Of a stretch of DNA of 64,000 bases, positions 19,501 through 26,754 are shown one piece after another. The translations under genes and the position numbers were made by a program. Numbering within the stretch: the stretch's first letter is position 1; each line of letters begins with the position of its first letter. This DNA comes from JBCCMQ01 sp039179985 (GTDB lineage Bacteria > Pseudomonadota > Alphaproteobacteria > Rhodobacterales > Rhodobacteraceae). Location of the stretch: the NCBI GenBank assembly GCA_039179985.1, contig JBCDED010000002.1, positions 1 to 64,000 of the forward strand. Reading direction: 5' to 3'. The notes beneath the pieces were generated by a model. It had not been told where the DNA came from and did not search any database. It saw nothing but the letters and a program-made list of their open reading frames with translations.

Positions 19501-22297
19501 CGTCCGCGCCCACATTGATCGAAACGACGTCCTTTGGCTCGCTTCCCGAAATCTCTGAAGGAAGAAACGGGTGATCGCCAAGAACATTCAGTCCGGTATC
19601 ATCTAAGATGAGATAGCGAATGTAGTCCTTCGTGTAGTTGCCATAGAAGTAAACGCCATCCCATGCGGTCGGGTACATGTCGCCACGGTAGACTTCGCCT
19701 CCTGTCAGCGAATTCGTCAGACCGTTGTGGGGCAGCGACCAGATTGGCGCGGAGTAAAAGTCGCCAGAGGCAGCATCAGCAATATCGCTATCTGCGGTTG
19801 GAAAGTCCGCAGGGTCGTACACACTGCGTCCGTCGCTGGTAAAGACGTTGCCGGTGCCTTCATAGAAGGGCCATCCGTAAAACGCACCTGCCTGGCTCAG
19901 ACTGGTTACGTGCAAATCCTCTTCCGCAACGTCCTGCTGGTTGCCGCCGACTTCGCCGATGTACATGAAGCCGTACTCGAGATCCCAACGCGCCCGGAAC
20001 GGGTTGCGAAGACCATACGCCCAGATGGAATCGTCATTTGGTCCGTCCCCATCGATGAAGGGGTTCGCAGCCCAGCCATCGGAGCCGTCGGGAATCGGAT
20101 TGTCTTTGTCCGGATTGACCCGAATGATCTTGCCGGTGGAAGAACTCAGGTCGAGAATGCGATCGTCGCCATTGCCCTCGCCGATGGTGCTGGACTGGAA
20201 CTTGTCCGAAGCTGTCAGCCACAACTTCCCATCGGGACCGAAGTCCAGACCTGCGCCGTAGTGGCAGCATTTGATGTAACCGTCCGTGTCCTGCCAAATA
20301 ACGTACTCGGAACGCATACCCGCTCCGTCGACGTCCCCGAGAACGCCCCGTGAGGTTAATCCACCACTGTTCTCCTCGTGCTGGAAACGCTCTATGCGGG
20401 CCCGCTTTGGATCGGTCGGCGTGTAGTAAAGGTAGAAATACCCGTTGTTCTCAAAGTCCGGATCGAGCGTAATGTCCAGGAGGCCGCGTTCGCCATTCGT
20501 GTCGGCGTTCACGGTCATATAGAGATCATTCGCTCCGCTTTCCGGGTCGACGATCCGGATAACGCCTGTCTTCGACAGCAAAAGCATGCGGTTGTCGGGG
20601 AGGAACGCCATCGAGATCGGTTGGAAATCGGGTTCTATGTCCCACTGGCTATCCCGAACATCAAGAACCGTTTCTGCGGTGAACCCGTCCAGCGGCAGCG
20701 GGCCTTGCGAAGCTTCCGTTACATCGACCGTGACTGTCGCGGTATCGCTGCCATCGTCGCCGGTAATGGTGTAGTCAAAGCTCGCGGTGCCCTGGAAACC
20801 AGACCCGGGTGTGTACCGGATCTGATCATCGGACGGGTTTCCGGGCGTGCCATTGTCATCGATTTCGACGGTCCCGTTTGTGGGTGTGCCCACTGCGGTG
20901 ATAGAAAACGGATCGCTCTCTGCATCAGTGTCGTTGGACAGTACGTCTATGCGAACCGCTGTGTCTCGCTCTGTCGTGGCTGTATCGTCGGACGCCACGG
21001 GCGCGGTGTCCGGCGTGTCGTTGACCGTAACATTCACCGTCGCAACGTCGCTGCCATCGTCCCCGGAAATGGTGTAGCTGAAGCTGTCGGCACCGAAGGT
21101 ATCCGGTTCAGGTGTATAGAGTATACGGTCATCCGCGGGGTTTCCGGGGGTACCATTGTCATCTATGACGGCAGTGCCTTTGGAGGGTGTTCCAACAGAC
21201 GTAATACTGAATGAATCTCCGTCCGGATCACTGTCGTTCGCCATGACGTCGATCAACACCGGAACGTCCTCGTCCGTGGTCGCACTGTCATCAGAAGCCG
21301 TAGGCGGTGTGGGGTCTGCGCTCAGGATTGAAACGGATACCGTGGCCGTGTCGCTGCCGTCGTCACCGGTCACTGTATAGCTGAAGCTATCCGGGCCGAA
21401 GTAGCCGGGCGCCGGAGTATACAGAATCCGGTCATCGGCCTCGTCCGTCGGCGTGCCGTTATCGTCGATGGCCACGGTACCATTCGACGCGGGGCCGGCT
21501 GATGTGATCGAAAACGGATCGCCGTCGGAATCGCTGTCGTTACTGGTGACGTCAATCAGAACAGGCGTGCCCGCGGTCGTTGTTGCCGAATCGTCAACTG
21601 CAACCGGAGGCGAATCGAGCGAACCGGTGATGTACTTCGCTGCAAGGTAGTCCTCTACCTCAAGGCGTTCCGAATCGCCCAAGGCTCGGTCGAAGACAAG
21701 AACCGCTGCCACCCGCATCGGTTTTTCGACGGTACCGTTGATGTCTTGTCCGATGACGATCCGTTGAACGTCGGTGTCGAACGCATGAACTTCGCTGTCG
21801 ATCTCCGAGCTATTGAGATAGTGGGTCAGGTTATTGCCCGACAGCACCGCCGATTGCACAAGCCAGCCGCTCGGCGCTACCCCGGAATCGTAGGTTGGGG
21901 AGTTTCCGAAAACTGTTAGGGATTGATCGCGCTTTCCTGTTGCCAAGCCGAAGGCCTGGTTGGTCTCGCCATCGCCATACAAGGCGCCAGCATGACTCCG
22001 CGGGCCACCCTGATACTCGGCCAGGAATATCATCGTCCGGTCTTGCGACCCCGATGGCAAACCGCTGATCGAACTGGTCAGGGCGTCGCGCAGCAGAGCA
22101 TCGCCATCGCCGTCAAACACAACCGCCGGCAATCCGGCTGGTGTCTGGCCGTCAAGAAGCTGAGGATCCCCTAGCGCAGTTAGATCGTTGTTGCTGGACG
22201 ATCCGTCGGTCCATTCAACAACAGTAGATCCTGAAAGTACTAGTCCGTCATCGCTTTCTAAATGCAAAACGAGATCAGATTCAAACGGCACCACCAT
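16577..22297 (-). CDS. Giant modular protein: LamG-like, cadherin-like and PKD modules around a PQQ-type sugar dehydrogenase
   Basis: About 1,906 aa. Residue numbers below count from an in-frame GTG at 22348, but I place the start at the ATG at 22297 (residue 18), which has a good ribosome site (GGGGGA, seven bases upstream). Order: LamG/ConA-like (24-240), three cadherin-like repeats (246-543), six-bladed glucose/sorbosone-dehydrogenase propeller (about 550-971), two PKD domains (973-1160), LamG-like (1167-1388), three more cadherin-like repeats (1394-1690), LamG-like (1697-1917). The propeller keeps the family's RGLLDITLDPDF, CCHYGAGLDFGPDGKLW, YGLRNPFRARWD and SLTGGEVYRG stretches. There is no signal peptide. 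The C terminus ends DDAFLFV, an Asp followed by hydrophobic residues, as in type I secretion substrates without N-terminal signals. It is rich in Asp and almost free of Cys. Likely an extracellular sugar-oxidising or adhesive protein; function is inferred. Confidence 0.85.
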   Translation of the reverse strand: MVVPFESDLVLHLESDDGLVLSGSTVVEWTDGSSSNNDLTALGDPQLLDGQTPAGLPAVVFDGDGDALLRDALTSSISGLPSGSQDRTMIFLAEYQGGPRSHAGALYGDGETNQAFGLATGKRDQSLTVFGNSPTYDSGVAPSGWLVQSAVLSGNNLTHYLNSSEIDSEVHAFDTDVQRIVIGQDINGTVEKPMRVAAVLVFDRALGDSERLEVEDYLAAKYITGSLDSPPVAVDDSATTTAGTPVLIDVTSNDSDSDGDPFSITSAGPASNGTVAIDDNGTPTDEADDRILYTPAPGYFGPDSFSYTVTGDDGSDTATVSVSILSADPTPPTASDDSATTDEDVPVLIDVMANDSDPDGDSFSITSVGTPSKGTAVIDDNGTPGNPADDRILYTPEPDTFGADSFSYTISGDDGSDVATVNVTVNDTPDTAPVASDDTATTERDTAVRIDVLSNDTDAESDPFSITAVGTPTNGTVEIDDNGTPGNPSDDQIRYTPGSGFQGTASFDYTITGDDGSDTATVTVDVTEASQGPLPLDGFTAETVLDVRDSQWDIEPDFQPISMAFLPDNRMLLLSKTGVIRIVDPESGANDLYMTVNADTNGERGLLDITLDPDFENNGYFYLYYTPTDPKRARIERFQHEENSGGLTSRGVLGDVDGAGMRSEYVIWQDTDGYIKCCHYGAGLDFGPDGKLWLTASDKFQSSTIGEGNGDDRILDLSSSTGKIIRVNPDKDNPIPDGSDGWAANPFIDGDGPNDDSIWAYGLRNPFRARWDLEYGFMYIGEVGGNQQDVAEEDLHVTSLSQAGAFYGWPFYEGTGNVFTSDGRSVYDPADFPTADSDIADAASGDFYSAPIWSLPHNGLTNSLTGGEVYRGDMYPTAWDGVYFYGNYTKDYIRYLILDDTGLNVLGDHPFLPSEISGSEPKDVVSINVGADGALYYARIASGLIERVVYNGDGVNLAPEIVSSEASPVTGDLPLVVNFTATVTDPEGDPLTYVLNFGDGSDPVTGAVGPSGVVTAQYTYTENNLYNLSFSVSDGSKTSLAPTIQIEAGEINFPPEIANETVDLGFAEPGTELTFTALASDPDGDPLTFTWNFGDGESVTGSVPTDGNITVTHTYTENENYSSQLFVSDGTNTVLSNPVTVVIGDAPEFPVGAGLVLLLESDIKIGVGAGTTVTSWLDGSGQGNNLAALGDPQLLENQTPTGLPAIVFDGDGDALIREAATNSINNLPSGSQDRTMFFVAQYDGGSRKHAGVLYGDSAENETFGLATGKRDQSLTVFANKPTFDSGVAAEGWVVQSVLLDNNTISHYQNGQLIDDGQNIFNTDVQKIVVGQDIGGSVEKPMSVGAVLIYDRALTEAERQQVEGFLEAKYILGTVSAPPVAADDTATTDQDLAVLIDVLSNDSDADGDAFAITSVSAPTNGTAVVNDGGTPSDPTDDRVLYTPASGFFGADEFTYTITGNDGSDTATVAVTVNSTVATPPVASDDTASTDENVAVSIDVLANDTDPDADSFSIVSVTTPANGTAAINDGGTPGDPTDDRIVYTPNADFFGADEFEYTVSGDDGTDTATVSVTVNETPDTVPVAADDAVTTPVDTAVLVDVTANDLDADGDPFSITSVGTPSNGTAVIDDAGTPGDMTDDRILYTPSAGFVGDDSFSYTIAGDDGSDSGTVTVSVGSTSGLVEAGLVAAFETDGQVSRIGDTVIGWIDNSGKGNDLEAGGDPTFVAGATPTGEAAIVFDGDGDFLDRNVLNSEEFNQLPSGSEDRTMFFVVNYTSKDRKSVGFVFGDSEPDQAFGLTADKRDQSLTLEGYSTSFDSEVGSGGWLVQSVVLEGNAFSHYKDGQLIDSGSHVFETDLQRLVIGQEIGGAQEKSMEVAAAFLYDTALSETDRLQMESFLQEKYIDDAFLFV
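16598..17260 (-). repeat. LamG-like module, copy 3
   Basis: C-terminal LamG-like module, more diverged than copies 1 and 2 and followed almost at once by the protein's end. Confidence 0.75.
17279..18169 (-). repeat. Three cadherin-like repeats, second set
   Basis: Same pattern and copy number as the first set, placed after LamG copy 2. The LamG plus three-repeat cassette therefore occurs twice. Confidence 0.8.
18185..18850 (-). repeat. LamG-like module, copy 2
   Basis: Second LamG-like module, directly after the PKD pair and before the second cadherin-like set, repeating the order seen at the N terminus. Confidence 0.8.
20720..21613 (-). repeat. Three cadherin-like repeats, first set
   Basis: Each repeat is about 95-100 residues with the pattern ADDxATT, then IDVxxNDxDxDxDxF, then a DDRILYTP-like block, SFxYTxxGDDGSD and TVxVxV. 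The Asp-rich loops suggest calcium binding. Confidence 0.8.
21629..22279 (-). repeat. LamG-like module, copy 1
   Basis: First of three related modules in the giant gene. All share the VFDGDGD block, the LPSGSxDRTM block, KRDQSLT and an IGQxI block followed by EK. Copies 1 and 2 are closest in protein sequence. Confidence 0.8.
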
Positions 22298-22697
22298 GCC
22301 TATATCCCCCACACACATCACCGTACCCGCCGACACTGTGGCTTCCACTGGTCCTCGAGGTCAAGCACCTGTTTGGACGAAGAGGCAGCAAGATGCGGTT
22401 TAAAGACAGCCTATGTGCTGAGGTTTGACTACAACCTTTGATAGAATTTCGCTCCATTGACCTGTGGATTCCAACAGAACCACGCAATCCGCGACGCGAC
22501 CCAAGCAGTTTTTCTGCATGTAGGTCTCTGGACTTAGCCTGCGTGCTTAAGAGTTCTCGGGGTACTTCCTCTGTTGAGACGTGAAAGAGGCCCGAACTCG
22601 GCTCCGCCTCAGATACCGCGCGTTACGCCATTTACGGTTGCACAAAAAAAATAAATACTGGTCCCTGTAGTTCTATGATCAGTGGAGTAGCGACGGT
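22298..22697. other. 400-base intergenic region between divergent genes
   Basis: Lies between the giant modular gene (minus) and the Cys-rich protein gene (plus). It is AT-richer near 22640-22660 and must hold both promoters, but I find no convincing -35/-10 pair at normal spacing. No RNA gene or repeat is evident. Confidence 0.4.
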
Positions 22698-23300
22698 ATG
22701 GATCGCGAGCAAAGCAATGAGATTCTAACGCAGACCGCGGCTCAACTGGGTCGGGACCTGGGACTCGACGGCCCCATACCAGTGCAAGCTGCACAGAGAG
22801 CTTTGCTTGACCCTGACTACGTGCGCGCCGTTCTGGCCGTCCGTTTTATTCCGCGCCTCAGAGACCAGTTTCTGAACAATCCTGAGACCGCACGAGTGCG
22901 CGGAAAGGCCGACCGCTCCATCCCAGCCGATCCAAAGAGGTCTTCTGCCGCGATCGCCACGAAGGCGGCGGGCGCCGTTCTGAAATGGGGAATGGACGGC
23001 CTTGAGGTCGCTCAACCGTGGGTCATCGAACGTCGGTTGGCTGCGTGCAACGCTTGCGAATTCAACGCGCCTGCTCCGGACTCTCTTCTTTACCGCGGTG
23101 CCAAGGTGGTCGTCGGGCAGGATGCCAAGATCTGCACGAAATGCGATTGCCTGACAAACACCAAAGCGGCGATTTCGTCCGAGAACTGCCCCGAAAAGGA
23201 TCCGAAAGATCCCACTATGTCTAAATGGCAAGAGCCCTGGAAAGAAGATACCAGACAAGCTTGGATCTGGGGCAATGACAACCACTCTGGTCGCGGTTGA
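22698..23300 (+). CDS. Cys-rich (zinc-ribbon-like) protein of unknown function
   Basis: A 200-aa soluble protein. The N-terminal 65 residues look like a small helical domain (LTQTAAQLGRDLGLDG...LRDQFLNNPE). The C-terminal part has six Cys in a zinc-ribbon-like pattern: C117-x2-C120, C146-x2-C149-x-C151 and C164 followed by Pro. A similar C..C / CxxCxC / CP pattern occurs in small uncharacterised phage and bacterial proteins, but I cannot name the family. It is divergent from the giant gene. Downstream, near 23335-23355, an imperfect CCCCA/TGGGG hairpin without a T run could act as a weak terminator. Its position at the island edge leaves its link to the polysaccharide genes open. Confidence 0.65.
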   Translation: MDREQSNEILTQTAAQLGRDLGLDGPIPVQAAQRALLDPDYVRAVLAVRFIPRLRDQFLNNPETARVRGKADRSIPADPKRSSAAIATKAAGAVLKWGMDGLEVAQPWVIERRLAACNACEFNAPAPDSLLYRGAKVVVGQDAKICTKCDCLTNTKAAISSENCPEKDPKDPTMSKWQEPWKEDTRQAWIWGNDNHSGRG

Positions 23301-23565
23301 AAAAAGTTCCCTCGAGTATCCGCGAATGAACTGACCCCAGGCACGTCTTGGGGCCTGTGGCTCCCCGGCGGCGGGAAACAAGCATTGCAACGCTCGCCCT
23401 ACTACCTTTCCGCAAAGGGTATTTGCATGATGTCAATGACGTCTGACTCATGCGCGGCAGGCGATCAAACCACCTCTACCGGTCACCCAGAACGGCCCAA
23501 CCGTTTGGCTTACCGGCCCAGAAAAGGCACTGCGGCGCAGTTTCACGAACTAACGGACAACAATC

Positions 23566-24045
23566 CTAGCAGGCCCAGGCTGCCTCAGGGCCAATCGCGG
23601 GGTGTCTCAGAACACTCCCCTCGGTTATCCCCAGCCCGCGTGCCAGCCCGCCGTTGATCTCCAGGACGAATTGAATGCTGTCGCCGCCCTCGATCGTGGT
23701 GATGTCGAGCGGCACGGCGTTCTCGTGGACCTTTTGCACCACGCCGCGCGCGTCCATAAAGATCATATCAAGCGGGATGAGGGTATTGCGCATCCAAAAA
23801 GCGACGGGTTGCGCGCGCTCATATATAAAGAGCATACCCTGGCTCGCGCCCATGCTTTCGCGAAACATCAGGCCCTCGCTGCGCTTGACCGGCGTATCTG
23901 CCAGCTCAACACCAAATCGGGCCACAGAACCCTCGTTGCGCAGGTGCACGGTGTCGTCTCGGCAATCAGGTACATCCTGCGCCACTGCCGGTTGGGCAGC
24001 CGTCAGCGCGAGAACTACCGCAAAGGCCGCAAAGCGCCGCATCAT
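23566..24045 (-). CDS. DUF192 family exported protein
   Basis: About 159 aa with a cleavable signal peptide (MMRRFAAFAVVLALTAAQPAVAQ). The family core is plain: VELADTPVKRSEGLMFR, GMLFIYE, FWMRNTLIPLDMIFMD, then a C-terminal GLARGLGI. DUF192 proteins are small periplasmic or envelope beta proteins of unknown function. The start is at the double ATG overlapping the stop of the cold-shock gene (ATGATG), so the two are translationally coupled; an open frame further upstream lies inside the cold-shock gene and is not used. Confidence 0.85.
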   Translation of the reverse strand: MMRRFAAFAVVLALTAAQPAVAQDVPDCRDDTVHLRNEGSVARFGVELADTPVKRSEGLMFRESMGASQGMLFIYERAQPVAFWMRNTLIPLDMIFMDARGVVQKVHENAVPLDITTIEGGDSIQFVLEINGGLARGLGITEGSVLRHPAIGPEAAWAC

Positions 24046-24563
24046 TCGCGCGGTTTGAGAGCGAATTCCCAAGAGGACACGAAGGTCGCCATACGCCCCC
24101 GCTCGCTGTCGATCACGCGAAGCGCAACAGCTTCGCCCGGCTGCAGATCTGCAAATCCGGAACGGCGCAGAACCTCGATATGGACAAAGACATCCTCGGG
24201 GCGCTCGAAGACATTGGCAAAGCCAAAGCCCTTGTTCTTGTCGAACCATTTGACGCGCGCGGGCTCCAGCGGCAGAGACGGGTCGTCCAGCTGAACCGGG
24301 CGTGCGGGCTCAATCGCATCAGAGACCGGCGGGTCGATACTCAGAACCTCGACGGCCTGCATGCCCCGTTGTGTCTGCTGAACCGCCACTTCGATGCCCG
24401 ATGCGTCGGCTACAGAACTTTGTCCAAAGTTACGCAGAACGTTTGCATGCAAAAGGATATCGGGGCCACCGGACTCGGCAACCACGAAACCAAAGCCTTT
24501 TCCTGGGTCAAACCACTTTACGCGGCCCCGGATGACTTGGAGATCCTCGTTCTCGTCGTTCAT
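24042..24563 (-). CDS. Double cold-shock-domain protein
   Basis: 173-aa RNA-binding protein with two cold-shock domains: residues about 10-75 (RGRVKWFDPGKGFGFVVAE) and about 101-167 (PARVKWFDKNKGFGFANV, EDVFVHIEVLRR). Both retain the aromatic RNP1-like KGFGF motif. Two-domain forms are usual in alphaproteobacteria. It lies directly upstream of the DUF192 gene with overlapping codons. A perfect 12-base palindrome (AGTGTTAACACT) sits about 72 bases upstream and may be an operator. Confidence 0.88.
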   Translation of the reverse strand: MNDENEDLQVIRGRVKWFDPGKGFGFVVAESGGPDILLHANVLRNFGQSSVADASGIEVAVQQTQRGMQAVEVLSIDPPVSDAIEPARPVQLDDPSLPLEPARVKWFDKNKGFGFANVFERPEDVFVHIEVLRRSGFADLQPGEAVALRVIDSERGRMATFVSSWEFALKPRE

Positions 24564-24634
24564 TGTAACACGTCTTCCGCGCGTTTTTTCATGCCGCTTC
24601 TTTCTGGCAGACGATGGACATCTTGCAAAGCGAA

Positions 24635-24646
24635 AGTGTTAACACT
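24635..24646. promoter_or_regulatory. Perfect 12-base palindrome upstream of the cold-shock gene
   Basis: AGTGTTAACACT is self-complementary and lies between the divergent-looking gaps of the cold-shock gene and pdxH, about 72 bases before the cold-shock start codon. It could bind a dimeric regulator; no regulator is identified. Confidence 0.35.
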
Positions 24647-24684
24647 CTCGAATTATGCCACCATTTCTCTGGCTTACCCGCAGG

Positions 24685-25287
24685 TCAAGGGTTGAGCCGA
24701 TCTATTTTCCACGATCCGTCGTTTTGGCGAAGCCAGCGAAACCGGTCATGTAGCCGATGGGCACCATTCGCCCAAAATTCAATCTCGACAGGCCGGATCC
24801 GGTAGCCGCCCCAATGCTCGGGGCGCCGCGGGTTTAGGCCCATGGTCGCGGTCACCTTGGCGACCTCCGCCATCAGCGCCGTGCGAGATGATAGCGGGCG
24901 CGACTGTTTCGATGCCCAGGCGCCCAGACGGCTTTGCAGCCCCCGGCTCGCGTAATAGGCATCGGCGACGGCCCCGTCTTCCTTTTCAACCGTCCCGCGC
25001 ACGCGGATCTGGCGGCCGAGCGATTTCCAGTGCAACACAAAGGCCGCCTTTCCCGTGCTGTCGATCTCGCCCGCCTTGACGCTTTCGTAGTTCGAATAGA
25101 AGACAAAGGCGTCCGCCTCGATGTCTTTCAGAAGGACCATGCGCACGTTCGGCAGACCGCTCTCATCCACGGTCGCCAAGGCGATCGCGTTGGGATCGTT
25201 CGGTTCCGTCTCCCCTGCTTCGCGCAACCAGCTGCGCGCCAGCTCGAAGGGATCGTCTCCGGCAAATATGCCGCTTCTGTCCGCCAT
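24685..25287 (-). CDS. pdxH: Pyridoxamine 5'-phosphate oxidase
   Basis: FMN enzyme that oxidises pyridoxamine or pyridoxine 5'-phosphate to pyridoxal 5'-phosphate. At 200 aa from MADRSGIF it has normal family length; the longer frame to 25341 adds an unlikely Arg/Lys-rich lead. Visible motifs: NAIALATVDESGLPNVRMVLLKDI (FMN site), FYSNYESVKAGEI, FVLHWKSLGRQIRVRG, and the C-terminal RRPEHWGGYRIRPVEIEFW and RLHDRF, which bind the substrate phosphate. Divergent from fabI across about 130 bases. Confidence 0.95.
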   Translation of the reverse strand: MADRSGIFAGDDPFELARSWLREAGETEPNDPNAIALATVDESGLPNVRMVLLKDIEADAFVFYSNYESVKAGEIDSTGKAAFVLHWKSLGRQIRVRGTVEKEDGAVADAYYASRGLQSRLGAWASKQSRPLSSRTALMAEVAKVTATMGLNPRRPEHWGGYRIRPVEIEFWANGAHRLHDRFRWLRQNDGSWKIDRLNP

Positions 25288-25418
25288 CCATCCTCTCTTG
25301 GTCGCCTTGGCCCGGCTATACCAGCGCGCGGCTGACGGCAAGGCGGCTTTGGCTTGATGCCCCTAGGCCGATGTCCTAAAGGAACCGAACACCAAAAAGA
25401 ACCTCTTGGGGGACAGGA

Positions 25419-26228
25419 ATGGCAACAGGTCTGATGCAGGGCAAACGCGGCTTGATCATGGGGCTCGCCAACGACAAGTCGATCGCCTGGGGCATCGCCA
25501 AGGCCGTAGCCGACCAGGGGGCGGAGCTGGCGTTTTCCTATCAGGGTGAAGCCCTTCTGAAACGGGTCGGACCGCTCGCCCAACGACTGGGCTCGGACAT
25601 CGTCGTTCCCTGCGACGTGGGCGACGAAGCGTCGATGGACGCGCTTTTTGCCACGCTGAAGGATCGCTGGGGCAGCCTCGACTTCGTGGTGCATGCCATC
25701 GGCTTTTCCGACAAGAACGAGCTGCGCGGGCGCTACGTGGACACCAGCCGCGACAATTTTGCAATGTCCATGGACATCTCGGTCTATTCTTTCACCGCCA
25801 TCGTGCAGCGTGCGGAAAAGCTGATGACGAACGGTGGCGCCTGCCTGACGCTGACCTACTACGGCGCGGAAAAGGTAATGCCACACTATAATGTAATGGG
25901 CGTCGCAAAAGCCGCGCTCGAGGCCTCGGTCCGCTATCTGGCAGAGGACCTCGGCAAGGACGGCATTCGCGTAAATGCCATCAGCGCCGGTACGATCAAG
26001 ACGCTGGCCGCCAGCGGCATCGGCGACTTTCGCTACATTATGAAATGGAACGAATACAACGCCCCCCTGCGCCGGACCGTCAGCCAGGAAGAGGTCGGGA
26101 AATCGGCGCTCTACCTTCTCAGCGATCTCGGCAGCGCCGTGACAGGCGAAGTGCTCCATGTGGATGCAGGCTACCACGTTGTCGGGATGAAAGCCGTGGA
26201 CGCGCCTGACATCGCCAAAGGGACCTAA
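25419..26228 (+). CDS. fabI: Enoyl-[acyl-carrier-protein] reductase (NADH), FabI type
   Basis: Last step of each fatty-acid elongation cycle. Short-chain dehydrogenase fold, 269 aa: cofactor site GLIMGLANDKSIAWGIAKA at the N terminus, and the FabI-type catalytic set Tyr147, Tyr157 and Lys164 (Tyr-x6-Lys rather than the Tyr-x3-Lys of ordinary SDRs). The ribosome site (GGGGGACAGGA) ends a few bases before ATG. It leads a likely operon with gpt and an aminotransferase. Confidence 0.95.
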   Translation: MATGLMQGKRGLIMGLANDKSIAWGIAKAVADQGAELAFSYQGEALLKRVGPLAQRLGSDIVVPCDVGDEASMDALFATLKDRWGSLDFVVHAIGFSDKNELRGRYVDTSRDNFAMSMDISVYSFTAIVQRAEKLMTNGGACLTLTYYGAEKVMPHYNVMGVAKAALEASVRYLAEDLGKDGIRVNAISAGTIKTLAASGIGDFRYIMKWNEYNAPLRRTVSQEEVGKSALYLLSDLGSAVTGEVLHVDAGYHVVGMKAVDAPDIAKGT

Positions 26229-26247
26229 GGGGCAAAGGACCATAGCC

Positions 26248-26751
26248 ATGACCGACCGCCTGCCCCATGAAAAGGGATTTCACGTCAGCTGGGATCAGAT
26301 TCACCGCGATGCCCGCGCCCTCGCCTGGCGGCTCGATGGGCACGGGCCGGATGACGGCGGCTGGCGTGCCGTTGTTGCGATCACCCGCGGTGGGATGGCC
26401 CCGGCGATGATCGTCGCGCGCGAGCTCGATATCCGCATGGTGGATACGATCAGCGTAAAGTCCTATGATCATCAGACCCAGGCAGAGCCCCGCATCATCA
26501 AGACACCCGATATGGAGGTCGTGGGCGATGGCACGGGCGTGCTGATCGTCGACGATCTTGTGGACACCGGAAAAACACTGGAGGTCGTCCGGGCGACAAT
26601 GCCGCAGGCCCATGTGGCGACGGTGTATGCAAAACCCAAGGGACGGCCCATGGTCGACACCTTTATCACCGAAGTCAGCCAGGACACCTGGATCTTCTTC
26701 CCCTGGGACATGGCCCTGCAATATGTCGAACCCTACCGGGGCAGAGACTAG
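26248..26751 (+). CDS. gpt: Xanthine phosphoribosyltransferase
   Basis: Purine salvage enzyme that joins xanthine or guanine to PRPP. 167 aa, with the PRPP-binding motif VLIVDDLVDTGKTLEVV near residues 99-115 and the upstream loop AITRGGMAPAMIVAREL. Nineteen bases after fabI and three bases before the aminotransferase gene, so probably co-transcribed. Confidence 0.93.
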   Translation: MTDRLPHEKGFHVSWDQIHRDARALAWRLDGHGPDDGGWRAVVAITRGGMAPAMIVARELDIRMVDTISVKSYDHQTQAEPRIIKTPDMEVVGDGTGVLIVDDLVDTGKTLEVVRATMPQAHVATVYAKPKGRPMVDTFITEVSQDTWIFFPWDMALQYVEPYRGRD

Positions 26752-26754
26752 GCC

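Noticed and set aside
17279..21613. Tandem repeats considered as CRISPR or satellite DNA
   Set aside because: They are about 290-base protein-coding cadherin-like modules in frame, without short identical repeats and spacers.
22698..23300. Cys-rich protein considered as a RiPP precursor
   Set aside because: At 200 aa with spaced metal-site-like Cys and no maturation enzyme nearby, a metal-binding protein is more likely.
24046..24249. N-terminal extension of the DUF192 protein
   Set aside because: It lies inside the cold-shock gene in another frame; the signal peptide begins at 24045.
25128..26249. Minus-strand frame of 373 codons opposite fabI
   Set aside because: fabI is complete with all catalytic residues; the opposite frame shows no family features.
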